DNA of 64,000 nucleotides from contig NZ_WBXO01000005.1 in assembly GCF_008933955.1 (NCBI RefSeq), positions 1 through 64,000 of the forward strand. The letters run 5' to 3'. Numbering within the stretch: position 1 is the stretch's first letter; every line of letters starts with the position of its first letter. Below the pieces are notes generated by a model. The model searched no databases and was not told the origin of the DNA. It saw only the letters and a program-made list of their open reading frames with translations. Position numbers and translations under genes: made by a program. Of this stretch, positions 8,108-16,732 are shown one piece after another. This DNA comes from Heliorestis acidaminivorans (GTDB lineage Bacteria; Bacillota; Desulfitobacteriia; Heliobacteriales; Heliobacteriaceae).

Positions 8108-9415
8108 TCACTCCTTCGTTCGCCGAGCAGGCGCTGGTTGTCTGAAGAGAAATGGCAGGCCTTGCTTCTTTTCATCCCTTGGATCGGGCAAGCGAAAAGC
8201 AAGGAACAAAGCTAGGACCTGAATTATTGCAATACTAATAAAGAGCCAAGGCATAGGTATAACCTTGAGAAAAGCGCCAGCTACAAGAGGCAATAGCGCA
8301 ACTGGGGTGGCGAAAAGGTTGGAGATACTTACGTAGATAGGCCTTTTTTCTTCTGCCGTTGTCTCCATAAGATAATTAACAAAGCCGAGCCAGCCGCCAA
8401 GAACCATCCCTAGCGTCATAAAGCCTAAAAGGGTAACAATGATGGATATTAACCCTGTTACTTGTCCTGAGAGGAGTATGAGTAAGGGTACTATGATATT
8501 CGTAGCAAGTGTAGCCATAATTGTTCTTTTGTTGCCCGCTTTATCGCTTAAGTAACCCCAGAGCAAGCCGCCAATAACTTGGCCAATAATTTGAAACATG
8601 ACAATAAAGCCGATGAGCCAGGCAGGTAAAGAGCCTGTTTGTTGCACATAAAGGATATAAAAAGGAAAACCAATAATATTGAAGCCCATAAGTACCTGCA
8701 CGATCAGCATTTTGCTAAAAGATGGATGATCTTGCAGGTATTTTGGTACATGGGTAACTACATAGCGTGCTGAAACTTTTCTTTCTTTTGCATCTTTCTT
8801 AGGTGGATCTTGGGTCATACGAATGGCAAAAATAGAAGCCCAGAGTAAGAACAAGGCGAGAAAGAAAAGTAAGGCAAAGTTATAAGGAAAGGCAAAGTCA
8901 GGGGAAGAAAGAACTCTTTGAACGACAAAAGCTCCACCAAGTGCTCCCAGTCCACCTAGAGCTTGCATAGTACCTAGTAGTTTTCCACGATGGGATTCAT
9001 CAATGGTGCGGCTATAAATATCCATCCAAGATACTTGCCCCATTCCTTCACCAAAAGCAAAGACGGTGAAAGTTACAAAAAAGGTTACCACAATCACAGT
9101 AGGTGATAATCCAAACCAGATAGCTAAGACGGGCAAGATGAGCAAAGAACGGGTAAAAAGATGTAAACGTGATTGAAAAAGGTTAAGATTTTGCGCTCCT
9201 GCAACCCAACCGGCGATTAGAATCTGAGGCAGGAAAAAGCCAATCGATCTAATAGCGGCCGCTAAGCCTACGAGAAGTGGTGAATCTGTAAGTCCATTCA
9301 AAAAGAGGGGAATCAATACGTTGGCATCAAAAAAAGCGAGTGCCGAAAAGTAGAGAGCACCGTTAGCTGTAAGAAAAATAAAGTTTCGTTTATCTAACTT
9401 GTCACGCCATTGCAA
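8108..9415 (-). CDS. MFS transporter
   Basis: About 435 residues with twelve predicted membrane segments in two six-helix halves, a charged cytoplasmic loop near residues 205-220 (DPPKKDAKERK) and the MFS-type loop WGYLSDKAGNKR in the second half. The substrate is not evident. I place the start at TTG 9415, which has AGGGGG 10 bases upstream; ATG 9436 would add seven residues but its upstream region has no ribosome binding site. It is convergent with the kor operon. Confidence 0.82.
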   Translation of the reverse strand: MQWRDKLDKRNFIFLTANGALYFSALAFFDANVLIPLFLNGLTDSPLLVGLAAAIRSIGFFLPQILIAGWVAGAQNLNLFQSRLHLFTRSLLILPVLAIWFGLSPTVIVVTFFVTFTVFAFGEGMGQVSWMDIYSRTIDESHRGKLLGTMQALGGLGALGGAFVVQRVLSSPDFAFPYNFALLFFLALFLLWASIFAIRMTQDPPKKDAKERKVSARYVVTHVPKYLQDHPSFSKMLIVQVLMGFNIIGFPFYILYVQQTGSLPAWLIGFIVMFQIIGQVIGGLLWGYLSDKAGNKRTIMATLATNIIVPLLILLSGQVTGLISIIVTLLGFMTLGMVLGGWLGFVNYLMETTAEEKRPIYVSISNLFATPVALLPLVAGAFLKVIPMPWLFISIAIIQVLALFLAFRLPDPRDEKKQGLPFLFRQPAPARRTKE

Positions 9416-9616
9416 GGATAGAGATCCCCCTAACATAAATTATGTCACAATCGTCTTATGTAGTTAAGTTCCCCGAGATTTTAAGTCCCATTCTGGAGAA
9501 AAAAACCTTGCTATCCCTTTGTAGTTCATGTAGCTTTGCACAATGAGGCTTATAAGGCTTATAAAGGTTAGAGAAAAGGCCAAGAAAAAAGTAGTGCAGA
9601 ATCATAAGAATAACAA

Positions 9617-9654
9617 AGAGAGCTTATTTCTCCTTAGTGAGAAATAAGCTCTCT
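9617..9654 (-). terminator. Stem-loop terminator downstream of sspH
   Basis: Arms agagagcttatttctc (9617-9632) and its reverse complement (9639-9654) form a perfect 16-bp stem with a 6-nt loop. On the minus strand the following sequence is T-rich (ctttgttattctta). Confidence 0.7.
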
Positions 9655-9687
9655 TCGGTATATCTGCAGTTTCCCCAGAGACCTCTT

Positions 9688-9867
9688 CTAGGCCTTTTCT
9701 TCCAAAGTAGCTACAGGGACTTCTATGCGCTTACCTTCTTCTAGTAACTTCACTTGTGCCGTTTCTTTCTGGCGATTTACTTCTTCTATCCAGACAGAGC
9801 TTTGCTGATATTGTACTTCGATTGTATCGGGCGATTGTAGGATTTCTTCGGCTCTCTGCGCTTCCAC
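9688..9867 (-). CDS. sspH: Small acid-soluble spore protein H-type
   Basis: Starting at GTG 9867 the product is 59 residues, begins MEAQRAEEILQSPDTIEVQY and ends in a short basic-to-acidic tail, matching the length and pattern of the SspH family (Bacillus members begin with a similar RAxEI-SPD pattern). Such minor SASPs are made in the forespore. The frame extends eight codons upstream to another GTG, but that codon lies before AAGGAGGTG, which is correctly spaced (9 bases) for GTG 9867 and is itself inside the longer frame. This gene is direct evidence that the organism sporulates. Confidence 0.82.
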   Translation of the reverse strand: MEAQRAEEILQSPDTIEVQYQQSSVWIEEVNRQKETAQVKLLEEGKRIEVPVATLEEKA

Positions 9868-9978
9868 AGCAAGAGCACCTCCTTTTTTCACATACCTTTG
9901 TAGGTAGCATAGGAAAAAAGGTAAAAAGCATGCATGGATAAAATTGCCTGTTCTGTGATAACAATAGTACTAAGAGTA

Positions 9979-10872
9979 TTAAGGTCTTAAAGTCTGCTGT
10001 AGATAGTTAACAGGTACAGCAAGGCCAATTATGGAATCGTCATCGCTTTCTTGACGTAAGGTAGCAAAGATGACAGCGACAACTTCACCTGCTTCGTTGA
10101 GGACAGGGCTACCACTAGAGCCTTGATATATGGTGCTTTCGATCATCCATACAGGTTCATTCCAGTTGCGTAGTCTGGTAAGTCCTACGTATTCTCCTTC
10201 TTTGACGACTTTGGAGAAACCAAGAGGATTTCCTATGATCAATAACTGTTCTCCTACATGAACTTGTGCTCTCTCATCAACGGGCAAAGCTGGTAGGTTG
10301 GCGCCTTCTATTTTTAACAGGGCCAGATCAATTTCAGGGAAAGACTTCTGCTCTTGTACTCGGTAGACTTGTCCACCACGGGAAAAATTGACATAAATAA
10401 CTCGGGCATCGGCGATAACATGATGATTAGTCACAATAAGTCCATCTGAGGAAATGTTAAAACCTGTACCTCTACGTCCTAGAGCTTCTACATGGACGAC
10501 AGCTTGCTGTAGAGCCTGAATTTCCGTATCCTGGGCTAGCTCTTGGGAGCGTGTTAAAAAGTCTAGCGGTGGTAGTCTCAATCCATAAGTACTGCCTAAT
10601 AAGACTAAAAATAAAAAGATTAAACCTGTAGCCAAGCCCACGGTGCGCACAAAACGAGCTGATTGCTCTTTCTGTTTGCGCAAATCATTAACTTCATCGT
10701 CTTCTTCATAACGTTCGTTAAGCTCTTGAAAAAGATCCATTTCCAGTTGTTTTTCCATCTCCGGTGGTACGGGAACATCCCAATAGGCTTTGTTTTCTGC
10801 CTTTTCTTCTCTAATTACTGCAGGCAGGCGCTTTTTTTTCTCGGGCACTTCTGAGTTTTTTTCTTCTACCAA
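9979..10872 (-). CDS. Membrane-anchored trypsin-like serine protease (HtrA-like, no PDZ)
   Basis: The N-terminal 72 residues are charged and cytoplasmic, residues 78-97 form one membrane segment, and residues 120-297 are a chymotrypsin-fold protease. The triad is His151 (VTNHHVIA), Asp182 (EIDLALLKI) and Ser253 (YQGSSGSPVLN). There is no PDZ domain, unlike DegP/HtrA. The active site faces the outside, suggesting envelope quality control. The start is TTG; the ribosome binding site (AGGGAG) is 13 bases away, so the exact start is uncertain. It is followed on the same strand by sspH, but the gap of over 100 bases gives no proof of an operon. Confidence 0.85.
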   Translation of the reverse strand: MVEEKNSEVPEKKKRLPAVIREEKAENKAYWDVPVPPEMEKQLEMDLFQELNERYEEDDEVNDLRKQKEQSARFVRTVGLATGLIFLFLVLLGSTYGLRLPPLDFLTRSQELAQDTEIQALQQAVVHVEALGRRGTGFNISSDGLIVTNHHVIADARVIYVNFSRGGQVYRVQEQKSFPEIDLALLKIEGANLPALPVDERAQVHVGEQLLIIGNPLGFSKVVKEGEYVGLTRLRNWNEPVWMIESTIYQGSSGSPVLNEAGEVVAVIFATLRQESDDDSIIGLAVPVNYLQQTLRP

Positions 10873-11014
10873 ATTTCATGACAACTCCCTTACAAAGAGC
10901 CCTACTTATAACCAGATTTGATTGAATATCCAAGCATATTCTCGTATGCTATAAATATCTACTCCCTGTTTAACAAAGGGATTTCCCGCGGAAATCAAAA
11001 GAGGAGGGAAAGAT

Positions 11015-11827
11015 ATGATTGGTCCTTTACCAGAAAAGATGGTTTCCCGTTGCTATGAAGCTATAAAAATTCGCAAATCTAGGCGTAACTTTAACGGAAA
11101 AGCCTTAGATAAAAAGGATATTGCTTTGATGGAAGAAGTTTGTGAGACTTTTCAACCTTTTGAAGGTCTTCGGGCTGTCTTCGTCAATGGACCGCCTGAC
11201 GATGTTTTTACAGGCGTAGCAGGTTCTTATGGTAAAGTAAAAGGTGCACCAGCTTATCTAGCTTTTGCAAGCAAAATAGATCTGCCCGATAATGATGCCA
11301 AGATTGGCTACTTGGGAGAAGGCATTATTTTAGAAGCCACTGCGGCTGGTTTGTCGACTTGTTGGGTAGCAGGCTTTTTCTGTCCTGCAATGGTAAAAGA
11401 TCAAATAAACTTGCAAGAAGAGGAGAAAATCTTCGCTGTTACTCCCCTAGGCTATACCGATAAAGGGCTCAATTTCGAAGAAAAGGCTATGTCTTTTCTC
11501 GTCAATTCAAAAAAGAGAAAGAGCCTAAAAGAAATAACCTCTGGATCTGATTATAAAAAGTGGCCTACAGCGGCTCAGCAAGGGCTAGAGGCTCTGCAAT
11601 GGGCTCCTTCTGCTGTTAACCGTCAACCTTGGAAGGTAAGAAGAGAAGGTGACGACTTTGTTATCTCTACTGATGCTCTACAAGGTGTCTCTAATATCTC
11701 CAAAAGACTTGACTGTGGTATTGCTATGCTACATTTTGAGCTAGCCCTTCGTCATCATGGTCAAGAAGGACAATGGCATTTTCTCGAAGATCCCGATGTA
11801 GCAAAATGGTCTGTTAAGCCAAGTTAA
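11015..11827 (+). CDS. Nitroreductase-family flavoprotein
   Basis: About 270 residues in the NAD(P)H/FMN nitroreductase fold: the IKIRKSRRNF segment near the start contacts the FMN phosphate, GYLGEGIILEATAAGLSTCW is the central signature, and ALQWAPSAVNRQPWK is the C-terminal FMN-binding stretch. Substrate is unknown; family members reduce nitro compounds, quinones or act in cofactor fragmentation. ATG 11015 has GAGGAGGG 7 bases upstream. A possible promoter TTGAAT-17-TATGCT is at 10922-10950. Confidence 0.85.
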   Translation: MIGPLPEKMVSRCYEAIKIRKSRRNFNGKALDKKDIALMEEVCETFQPFEGLRAVFVNGPPDDVFTGVAGSYGKVKGAPAYLAFASKIDLPDNDAKIGYLGEGIILEATAAGLSTCWVAGFFCPAMVKDQINLQEEEKIFAVTPLGYTDKGLNFEEKAMSFLVNSKKRKSLKEITSGSDYKKWPTAAQQGLEALQWAPSAVNRQPWKVRREGDDFVISTDALQGVSNISKRLDCGIAMLHFELALRHHGQEGQWHFLEDPDVAKWSVKPS

Positions 11828-11904
11828 GCTCTTAATTTGGCTTATCTTTTTCTATTATAGAGTTGTAAAGAGGGCTAATGCAATGGTAGGTACAGGAGAG
11901 TCCG

Positions 11905-11933
11905 TCGACAGGATGTTGCGAATTCAGTATAAT
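11905..11933 (+). promoter_or_regulatory. SigA-type promoter for the small coiled-coil gene
   Basis: TCGACA (11905-11910), 17-base spacer, TATAAT (11928-11933), 31 bases before the start codon of the next gene. Confidence 0.6.
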
Positions 11934-11964
11934 TAGCTGGAACAGAAGAAAAGGATGAACACAT

Positions 11965-12228
11965 ATGGTAGATGAAAAAGAAAGAATCTTGCGGGAACAA
12001 CTAGAAGTAATCAAGTACCGTTTAGAGTTACTTGGGCAAATTGAGGAAAAATTAAAAGAAATGAGAGCTCTTGCTGTCTATGCCTCAACTAATGATTTAA
12101 GTGAAGAGGAAGTAGAAAAAATTCAGGAATGGGTCGATCGCTTACAAGATGAAATTGCCCAACTGAATGAAGAAGCAGAAGTATTCTCGAAATCAGAATA
12201 TATAGAACCTAATAGAATTATTCATTGA
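11965..12228 (+). CDS. Small coiled-coil protein, unknown function
   Basis: An 87-residue, highly charged protein predicted to be two helices with heptad spacing (residues 3-37 and 43-72), separated by STNDLS. No membrane segment, cysteine pair or known domain. The ATG has AAAGGATG 8 bases before it and a good promoter upstream. The following 62-residue-frame gene may be co-transcribed. The function is unknown to me. Confidence 0.7.
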   Translation: MVDEKERILREQLEVIKYRLELLGQIEEKLKEMRALAVYASTNDLSEEEVEKIQEWVDRLQDEIAQLNEEAEVFSKSEYIEPNRIIH

Positions 12229-12305
12229 AAACTATTACATATAGTTGACAAGCAGACCTTAGCAAAGAAGTCTCTCAATAGGTCGATCAGGGGGAGGGAT
12301 TGCTC

Positions 12306-12488
12306 TTGCTTCTAACAGAAAAAGAAAAAGAATTGCTACTAGCAATTCTAAAAAAAGAACGTATTAAGCTTTTCCAAGGAAAAGAGAAAAAAGAGAGCAT
12401 CGAAGCAATGATTCACAAGATAGAACAATCGATGCGCAACGTTAAGGTGAACGAAATTCCCAAAAAGTTTGATACCTTCAAAAAATAA
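12306..12488 (+). CDS. Small basic helical protein, unknown function
   Basis: A 60-residue lysine-rich protein beginning LLTEKEKELLLAILKKERIK, helical throughout. The frame opens at TTG 12300, but that codon is one base after GGGGGAGGG; TTG 12306 has the normal 8-base spacing and is preferred. No domain is recognised. It follows the coiled-coil gene by 77 bases on the same strand. Confidence 0.6.
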   Translation: MLLTEKEKELLLAILKKERIKLFQGKEKKESIEAMIHKIEQSMRNVKVNEIPKKFDTFKK

Positions 12489-12508
12489 ATCTGTTCAAAA
12501 GTTTGCTC

Positions 12509-13039
12509 TTAACGCAAAGGTGCTACAAAGGCTTCTAATTCACTTTTGCTGGAAATAGCACCCATTTTAACATTTTGGATAACACCGTTTTTATCGATAA
12601 AATAGGTTGTTGGTAAGCCTCCTACGTGATAGGCCAGGGTAACGTCTCCACTTTCATCGAGTACGATGGGGAAAGTGATCTTAGCTAGTTCAAGAAACTT
12701 ATTGACATCTCTTAGATCATCTTGAAAAGTAAGATTAACACCGATGATAACAACGTCATCTTTGTTTTCTGCATAAAATTGATTCATATGAGGCTTCTCT
12801 GTTAAGCAGTAGGGGCAGGTAGTTGCCCAGAAGTTGAGCACGATAGGCTTTCCTTTTACATCTGCTAAAGATAGAGTCTCTCCATCTAATGATTTAAGTG
12901 TAAAGTCAGGAGCTACCTGTCCTCTTAAGCCAAAGGAAGTTGTAGTTGTACCGCGCTCTTCATCAGCACCGCAACCTCCCAAGAACAGAGCTAGGGCGAG
13001 TAGTAGAAAGGGAAGCAGGTAACGGTAAGCTTTTTTCAT
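12509..13039 (-). CDS. TlpA/ResA-type thiol-disulfide oxidoreductase lipoprotein
   Basis: Residues 1-23 are a lipoprotein signal ending LFLGGC (lipobox Cys), followed by a thioredoxin-fold domain with the active site CPYC in FWATTCPYCLTEKP and the cis-Pro loop GGLPTTYFID. Such membrane-anchored proteins keep extracellular cysteines reduced, for example in cytochrome c haem-attachment sites; the multihaem nrf genes in this window would need that service (inference). ATG 13039 is chosen over an upstream frame start because AGGAGG precedes it by 6 bases and it begins the signal peptide. Confidence 0.87.
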   Translation of the reverse strand: MKKAYRYLLPFLLLALALFLGGCGADEERGTTTTSFGLRGQVAPDFTLKSLDGETLSLADVKGKPIVLNFWATTCPYCLTEKPHMNQFYAENKDDVVIIGVNLTFQDDLRDVNKFLELAKITFPIVLDESGDVTLAYHVGGLPTTYFIDKNGVIQNVKMGAISSKSELEAFVAPLR

Positions 13040-13216
13040 CTTTTTCCTCCTAGAAATACCCCCGAGGGTATTGCGTGTTTTCGTTTTAATAGTACTTGCT
13101 TTTGCATTGAAAAGCAAGCCTTCGTGAATGTGAAGAGTTTCCAGTAGCTTTATTGTATATTTACTCTGATAACTAGCTTCCCCAAATCAAAAAATCTAAA
13201 TCAAGAATGAACTAAG

Positions 13217-13261
13217 AAGAAGAAGACCTTGTGCGGGTAAAGTGCACAAGGTCTTCTTCTT
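13217..13261 (-). terminator. 18-bp perfect stem, probable terminator of the ferritin-like gene
   Basis: Arms aagaagaagaccttgtgc (13217-13234) and the reverse complement (13244-13261) with a 9-nt loop, 78 bases after the stop of the minus-strand ferritin-like gene. The T-tract is weak, so termination is probable rather than certain. Confidence 0.6.
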
Positions 13262-13338
13262 AACAAAAAAACATATGAATTACAGAAGCAAAGAATTACA
13301 GAAGTAAGCTGTTAGCATACATTTTTCATTCAAAAGAG

Positions 13339-13821
13339 CTATTCTTTAACGTTGAGAGCGGAACGTAACTTGGCAAGATCGAGAATGTGTTCTTGTTCCT
13401 GCCGAATCAATTCACGTACAGGTTCTTTGTCAGTATCGGAAACCAAGCGAAGTAGTTCGTTGAAAAAGAGAATAGATTCTTTCTCAAAGCGAAGGGCCAA
13501 ATCAATAGCATCTTGATCACTCTGAATCTTAGCAAGCAATTTCTCGATTTCTTCTGCTTTACCAAAAACATTATCTTCAATTAAAAACTTCATATAAGCT
13601 TCATATTCACCATCATATTGCTGAGGAGTCTGGTAATCACCAAGACGATCTCGTAGATTCTGAAAATCTTCAATATGTTGGCCTTCTGCTTTTGCAAGAT
13701 ATTGTAGAACAGGTCGTGCTTGCTCGCTTATTACCTTATCGAGCAGAGCTTTGTAAAAGGCTTCTCCGTTCCGTTCAATGGCAATAGCAAACTCAACAAC
13801 TTCAGCAGACTTAAATAACAT
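13339..13821 (-). CDS. Ferritin-like diiron protein (rubrerythrin-type domain)
   Basis: A 160-residue four-helix bundle with diiron ligands placed as in ferritin-like/rubrerythrin domains: Glu in IERNGEAFY, EGQH, a second pair in EKESILFF and EQEH near the C-terminus. It lacks a rubredoxin domain. A role in peroxide reduction or iron handling is expected from the family. ATG 13821 is preferred because AGGAGTGGGG precedes it; 16 codons upstream the frame opens in sequence with no site. Confidence 0.82.
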   Translation of the reverse strand: MLFKSAEVVEFAIAIERNGEAFYKALLDKVISEQARPVLQYLAKAEGQHIEDFQNLRDRLGDYQTPQQYDGEYEAYMKFLIEDNVFGKAEEIEKLLAKIQSDQDAIDLALRFEKESILFFNELLRLVSDTDKEPVRELIRQEQEHILDLAKLRSALNVKE

Positions 13822-13924
13822 TTTCCCCACTCCTTTTCCTGACCATGAACATGTTATCACAAAACACAAAAAGCAGTCCAGTAAAAAGAGTCAATAAAGA
13901 GCCTATAAAGAGTCAATAATAAGT

Positions 13925-14788
13925 CTATCTTTTTTCTAGAAAAGATACAGCAGAAAGACCTGCAACAGAGCCTTGTCCAACTGCTTTAGAAATCTGATAG
14001 GGCTTGCCAGTACAATCACCGGCTCCATAGGCACCAGCAATATTAGTCTCCATCATTTCATTAACTAAAATAGCTCCGTTTTTTGTTTCTAGACCAGGCA
14101 AAAGTACGTCTGCCCTTTGTGTTTCACGGATAATAAAGACACCTTCTACAGGAATTTCTCTTTGATCTAACACAAGAGCTTGTACAAGATCGCCATTGCC
14201 TTTTAGCGCTACTGGTTTTCCTTCCTCGATCTCCATGTTAGCTAGAGCGTTCCGCTCTTTTTTATCTTTTAATGGGAAGTAGTAAAGCTTATCAACCACT
14301 TCAGAAAGAAAAGCAGCTTCTTCCCAGCCTTCACCTTCTGTGTAATCTAAAAGAGCTACCTTGCGGTTACGAAAAAGAGGTCCATCACAGGTGGCGCAAT
14401 AAGATACGCCTCGCCCTAAGTAGTCACTCTCTCCTTCAAGTTGCTTTTCAATATGAACGCCTGTAGTGATAATGACTGTTTTGCTCTCGTATTCTTTTTG
14501 ACCGCTTTTAACGAGGAAGAAATCACCCATATGATAAATAGATGAAACTTTTTCACTATGGATAGTTATGCCCATCTTCTCAGCATGATCGAGAAAGTGA
14601 TCGCGCAATTCTCGACCACTTATGCCGTAAAAGCCTAGGTAATTATCAACCCGCTCAGCCTTTTCTAGCCAAGGGCTACATACTTTTGATCCTAAAACTA
14701 AAAAAGATTTCTTACGGATCTGTAAGTTCAAAGCGGCTGACAAACCAGCAGGTCCACAGCCAACAACTATACTATCTAGTCTTTCCAT
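13925..14788 (-). CDS. Thioredoxin-reductase-like flavoprotein without NADPH motif
   Basis: Residues 1-20 contain the FAD-binding GCGPAGLSAA; Cys131 and Cys134 (SYCATCDG) form the redox disulfide of low-molecular-weight thioredoxin reductases; AYGAGDC is the second FAD motif. At the place where NADPH-dependent enzymes have GGGDSA-type and HRRxxxR sequences, this protein reads VALLDYTEGEGWEEAAF and YYFPLKDKKERN, so neither NADPH element is present. Family knowledge: clostridial ferredoxin-dependent flavin thioredoxin reductases and related enzymes have lost these motifs. Length 287 is slightly short. ATG with AAGGAGGA 8 bases upstream. Confidence 0.85.
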   Translation of the reverse strand: MERLDSIVVGCGPAGLSAALNLQIRKKSFLVLGSKVCSPWLEKAERVDNYLGFYGISGRELRDHFLDHAEKMGITIHSEKVSSIYHMGDFFLVKSGQKEYESKTVIITTGVHIEKQLEGESDYLGRGVSYCATCDGPLFRNRKVALLDYTEGEGWEEAAFLSEVVDKLYYFPLKDKKERNALANMEIEEGKPVALKGNGDLVQALVLDQREIPVEGVFIIRETQRADVLLPGLETKNGAILVNEMMETNIAGAYGAGDCTGKPYQISKAVGQGSVAGLSAVSFLEKR

Positions 14789-15017
14789 TTTCGTTCCTCC
14801 TTGCTTACGTAACTTTAGAAGCTACATTCTGCTTAAATAATCTTTCAAATTAAATAATCTTTCAAAAAAAGCTACTCGTCAAGTGTAGGGTAACCGAATC
14901 AAGCAGGAAATACTATACTGATCATAACAAAAAAGTTAAGAAATCATCAGACCAAAATATCTAAAACAAAGTGAAACAAATCACTAGAAAGAATTTACAA
15001 CAATCTTTGTTTAAGCA

Positions 15018-15046
15018 TTGACGATGTCTCTCAAGGTAGTTATAAT
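15018..15046 (+). promoter_or_regulatory. Strong SigA-type promoter
   Basis: TTGACG, 17-base spacer, TATAAT, 41 bases before the next start codon. Confidence 0.75.
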
Positions 15047-15087
15047 ATTCTTAAAATTTAGTATTCTCTGTAAAGGAGGGTGGGTCC

Positions 15088-15438
15088 ATGACTTCAAGAG
15101 AAGATATGGCAATGGAATTGCTGAGTATGTCTTTAGAAGAGCTAGAAGTAGAAGCAATACGTCTTGAATCTAAGTGCCGGACATCCGGCGACATGGAAAG
15201 TCAGATTCGCCTTTCTGTGGTCAGGGCGGCCATGTATCAACGGAGTAGTCAGAAAATTTACGAAGCGGAACGTCGGATGGCTGAGACTTACAAAAGAGCG
15301 AAAGGGAAGTCAGGCAAGGTCTGGTATGTTCCTCCAAAGAGTGAAAGTCAACCAACAAGAGTATTTTACATGGGAAGAAGCGGTAAGATAAATTCGGCTA
15401 ACATCAATGATATGCTTGGCGATCTTGAGGAAGCCTAA
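15088..15438 (+). CDS. Unknown 116-residue helical protein
   Basis: The first 75 residues are predicted helical and charged (LLSMSLEELEVEAIRLE, then an RRMAETYKRAK segment); the last 40 are basic and polar with VWYVPP and VFYMGRSGK. No known domain is recognised. The ATG has AAAGGAGGGTGGG just upstream, and a near-consensus promoter and a palindromic terminator bound it as a single-gene unit, so it is probably expressed well. Confidence 0.75.
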   Translation: MTSREDMAMELLSMSLEELEVEAIRLESKCRTSGDMESQIRLSVVRAAMYQRSSQKIYEAERRMAETYKRAKGKSGKVWYVPPKSESQPTRVFYMGRSGKINSANINDMLGDLEEA

Positions 15439-15493
15439 GAATTCCTAAGAATGCTTTGACCATGTTAAGTGCCTTGTGAATCTAACAATATGA

Positions 15494-15521
15494 GCCCCCA
15501 TCGTTGATCAACGATGGGGGC
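15494..15521 (+). terminator. 28-bp perfect palindrome, probable terminator
   Basis: gcccccatcgttga followed directly by its reverse complement, 14 bp per arm with no unpaired loop bases. The tail (cttactta) is only weakly T-rich. It lies 55 bases after the preceding stop codon. Confidence 0.6.
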
Positions 15522-16099
15522 CTTACTTATGACCAGAATTAGTACAGAATTTAACATAAGGTAGTATAATTAGAGAACTTCTTCCTTATTCGTGAATCAA
15601 AGGCGGTAAACAGCGGACACAGTCCCAGGTGGAAGGAGTTACGCACAATTTTTAGAGAAAAGGAGATCGTTGATATTGTCTAATTGTTGATATGTGTCTA
15701 ATAAATGATACAAAAAGAAGTCGAAATTGGCTAAGAAGATACACTAGAGATTATATATACATTCACAAATGTTGATATATAGAGACAAAAGTGTATATTA
15801 TATAAAAATACTGATAGAAGTAGCAATTAGATACTTCTCAAATATAACTGGTATACTAATCCAACCAAATAGTGTTGACTGCAATTGTTGACACATGCTA
15901 CACTTATCAACGATTCTTCTATTTATAAATGCTTGCATTTTATCAAAAGAGCTCATATTTAGAAGGAGGTTTGCGAAAAAAGTTACAATTCAGGGTTAAT
16001 TGCCTCCCAAGGCTTTCATAGAATCAAAGCTTTCTAGACCCAGTAAGTAATAAGCGGAACATGGAATTTGATAATAACGGGGTGGAAAGGGGAAACGTC
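15522..16099 (+). other. 578-base AT-rich gene-free region upstream of sdhC
   Basis: No credible reading frame. It holds two adjacent near-identical 16/17-mers starting gttgatat and ending tctaat (15669-15684, 15686-15702), a third partial copy at 15771 (gttgatatat), an inverted repeat gttga/tcaac (15887-15891, 15907-15911) and a -35-like ttgaca at 15888. These look like regulator sites for the sdh operon. A purine-rich tggaaggagt at 15631 is not followed by a start codon in a usable frame. Confidence 0.5.
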
Positions 16100-16711
16100 A
16101 TGGGGACTAATAATCATTTTGCCATTCGGAAAGTGCATTCCCTGCTTGGCATCATTCCTATTGGATTCTTTTTTCTAGAGCATACTATCACTAACTCTAT
16201 GGCCATTTTAGGCGAAGATATGTGGATGGCCTTTGTTTCTTTTTTGCATAATCTTCCCTTTAAGATTTTCTTAGAGGTCGGCTTAATTTTCCTTCCTATT
16301 GCTTTTCATGCTCTTTATGGTCTCTGGATTGTCTACGGTGCGAAAAACAATACTTTACGATACAGTTATTTCAAAAACTGGATGTTTTACTTGCAACGTA
16401 TAACAGCAATAATTACTCTTGTCTTTATTATTTGGCACGTCTGGACCTTAAAAACGGCTAATCTATACTATTCACAAAGTTACTTCCAGGCCATGGGTGA
16501 GATGCTTTCTAATCCCTTAGTTTTTGCGGCCTATCTGATCGGTTTTCTTGCTGCCGCTTTTCACTTTACCAATGGTATCTGGAGCTTTTTAGTCGCTTGG
16601 GGTGTTACAGTTGGACCTAAGGCACAAAAAGTATCCTTTGCACTATGTATGGGATTTTTCGCATTACTCTCTGCAGCGGGTATCGGATCCCTGATCTCTT
16701 TCCTGCAGTAA
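16100..16711 (+). CDS. sdhC: Succinate dehydrogenase/fumarate reductase cytochrome b558 subunit
   Basis: A 203-residue membrane protein with five hydrophobic segments, the Bacillus subtilis SdhC type that anchors the enzyme and carries two b haems. Candidate haem-ligand histidines occur in RKVHSLLG, FLEHTIT, AFHALYG, IIWHVW and AAFHFTNG. It exchanges electrons with the menaquinone pool. ATG 16100 is preferred because AAAGGGG precedes it by 7 bases; an upstream ATG 13 codons earlier has no site. First gene of sdhCAB. Confidence 0.92.
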   Translation: MGTNNHFAIRKVHSLLGIIPIGFFFLEHTITNSMAILGEDMWMAFVSFLHNLPFKIFLEVGLIFLPIAFHALYGLWIVYGAKNNTLRYSYFKNWMFYLQRITAIITLVFIIWHVWTLKTANLYYSQSYFQAMGEMLSNPLVFAAYLIGFLAAAFHFTNGIWSFLVAWGVTVGPKAQKVSFALCMGFFALLSAAGIGSLISFLQ

Positions 16712-16732
16712 AGAAGCAAGAGGTGGGATGAT

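Noticed and set aside
15540..15660. Possible riboswitch in the sdh upstream region
   Set aside because: No known aptamer signature (cobalamin, T-box, c-di-GMP, lysine) could be recognised; only repeats and weak helices are seen.
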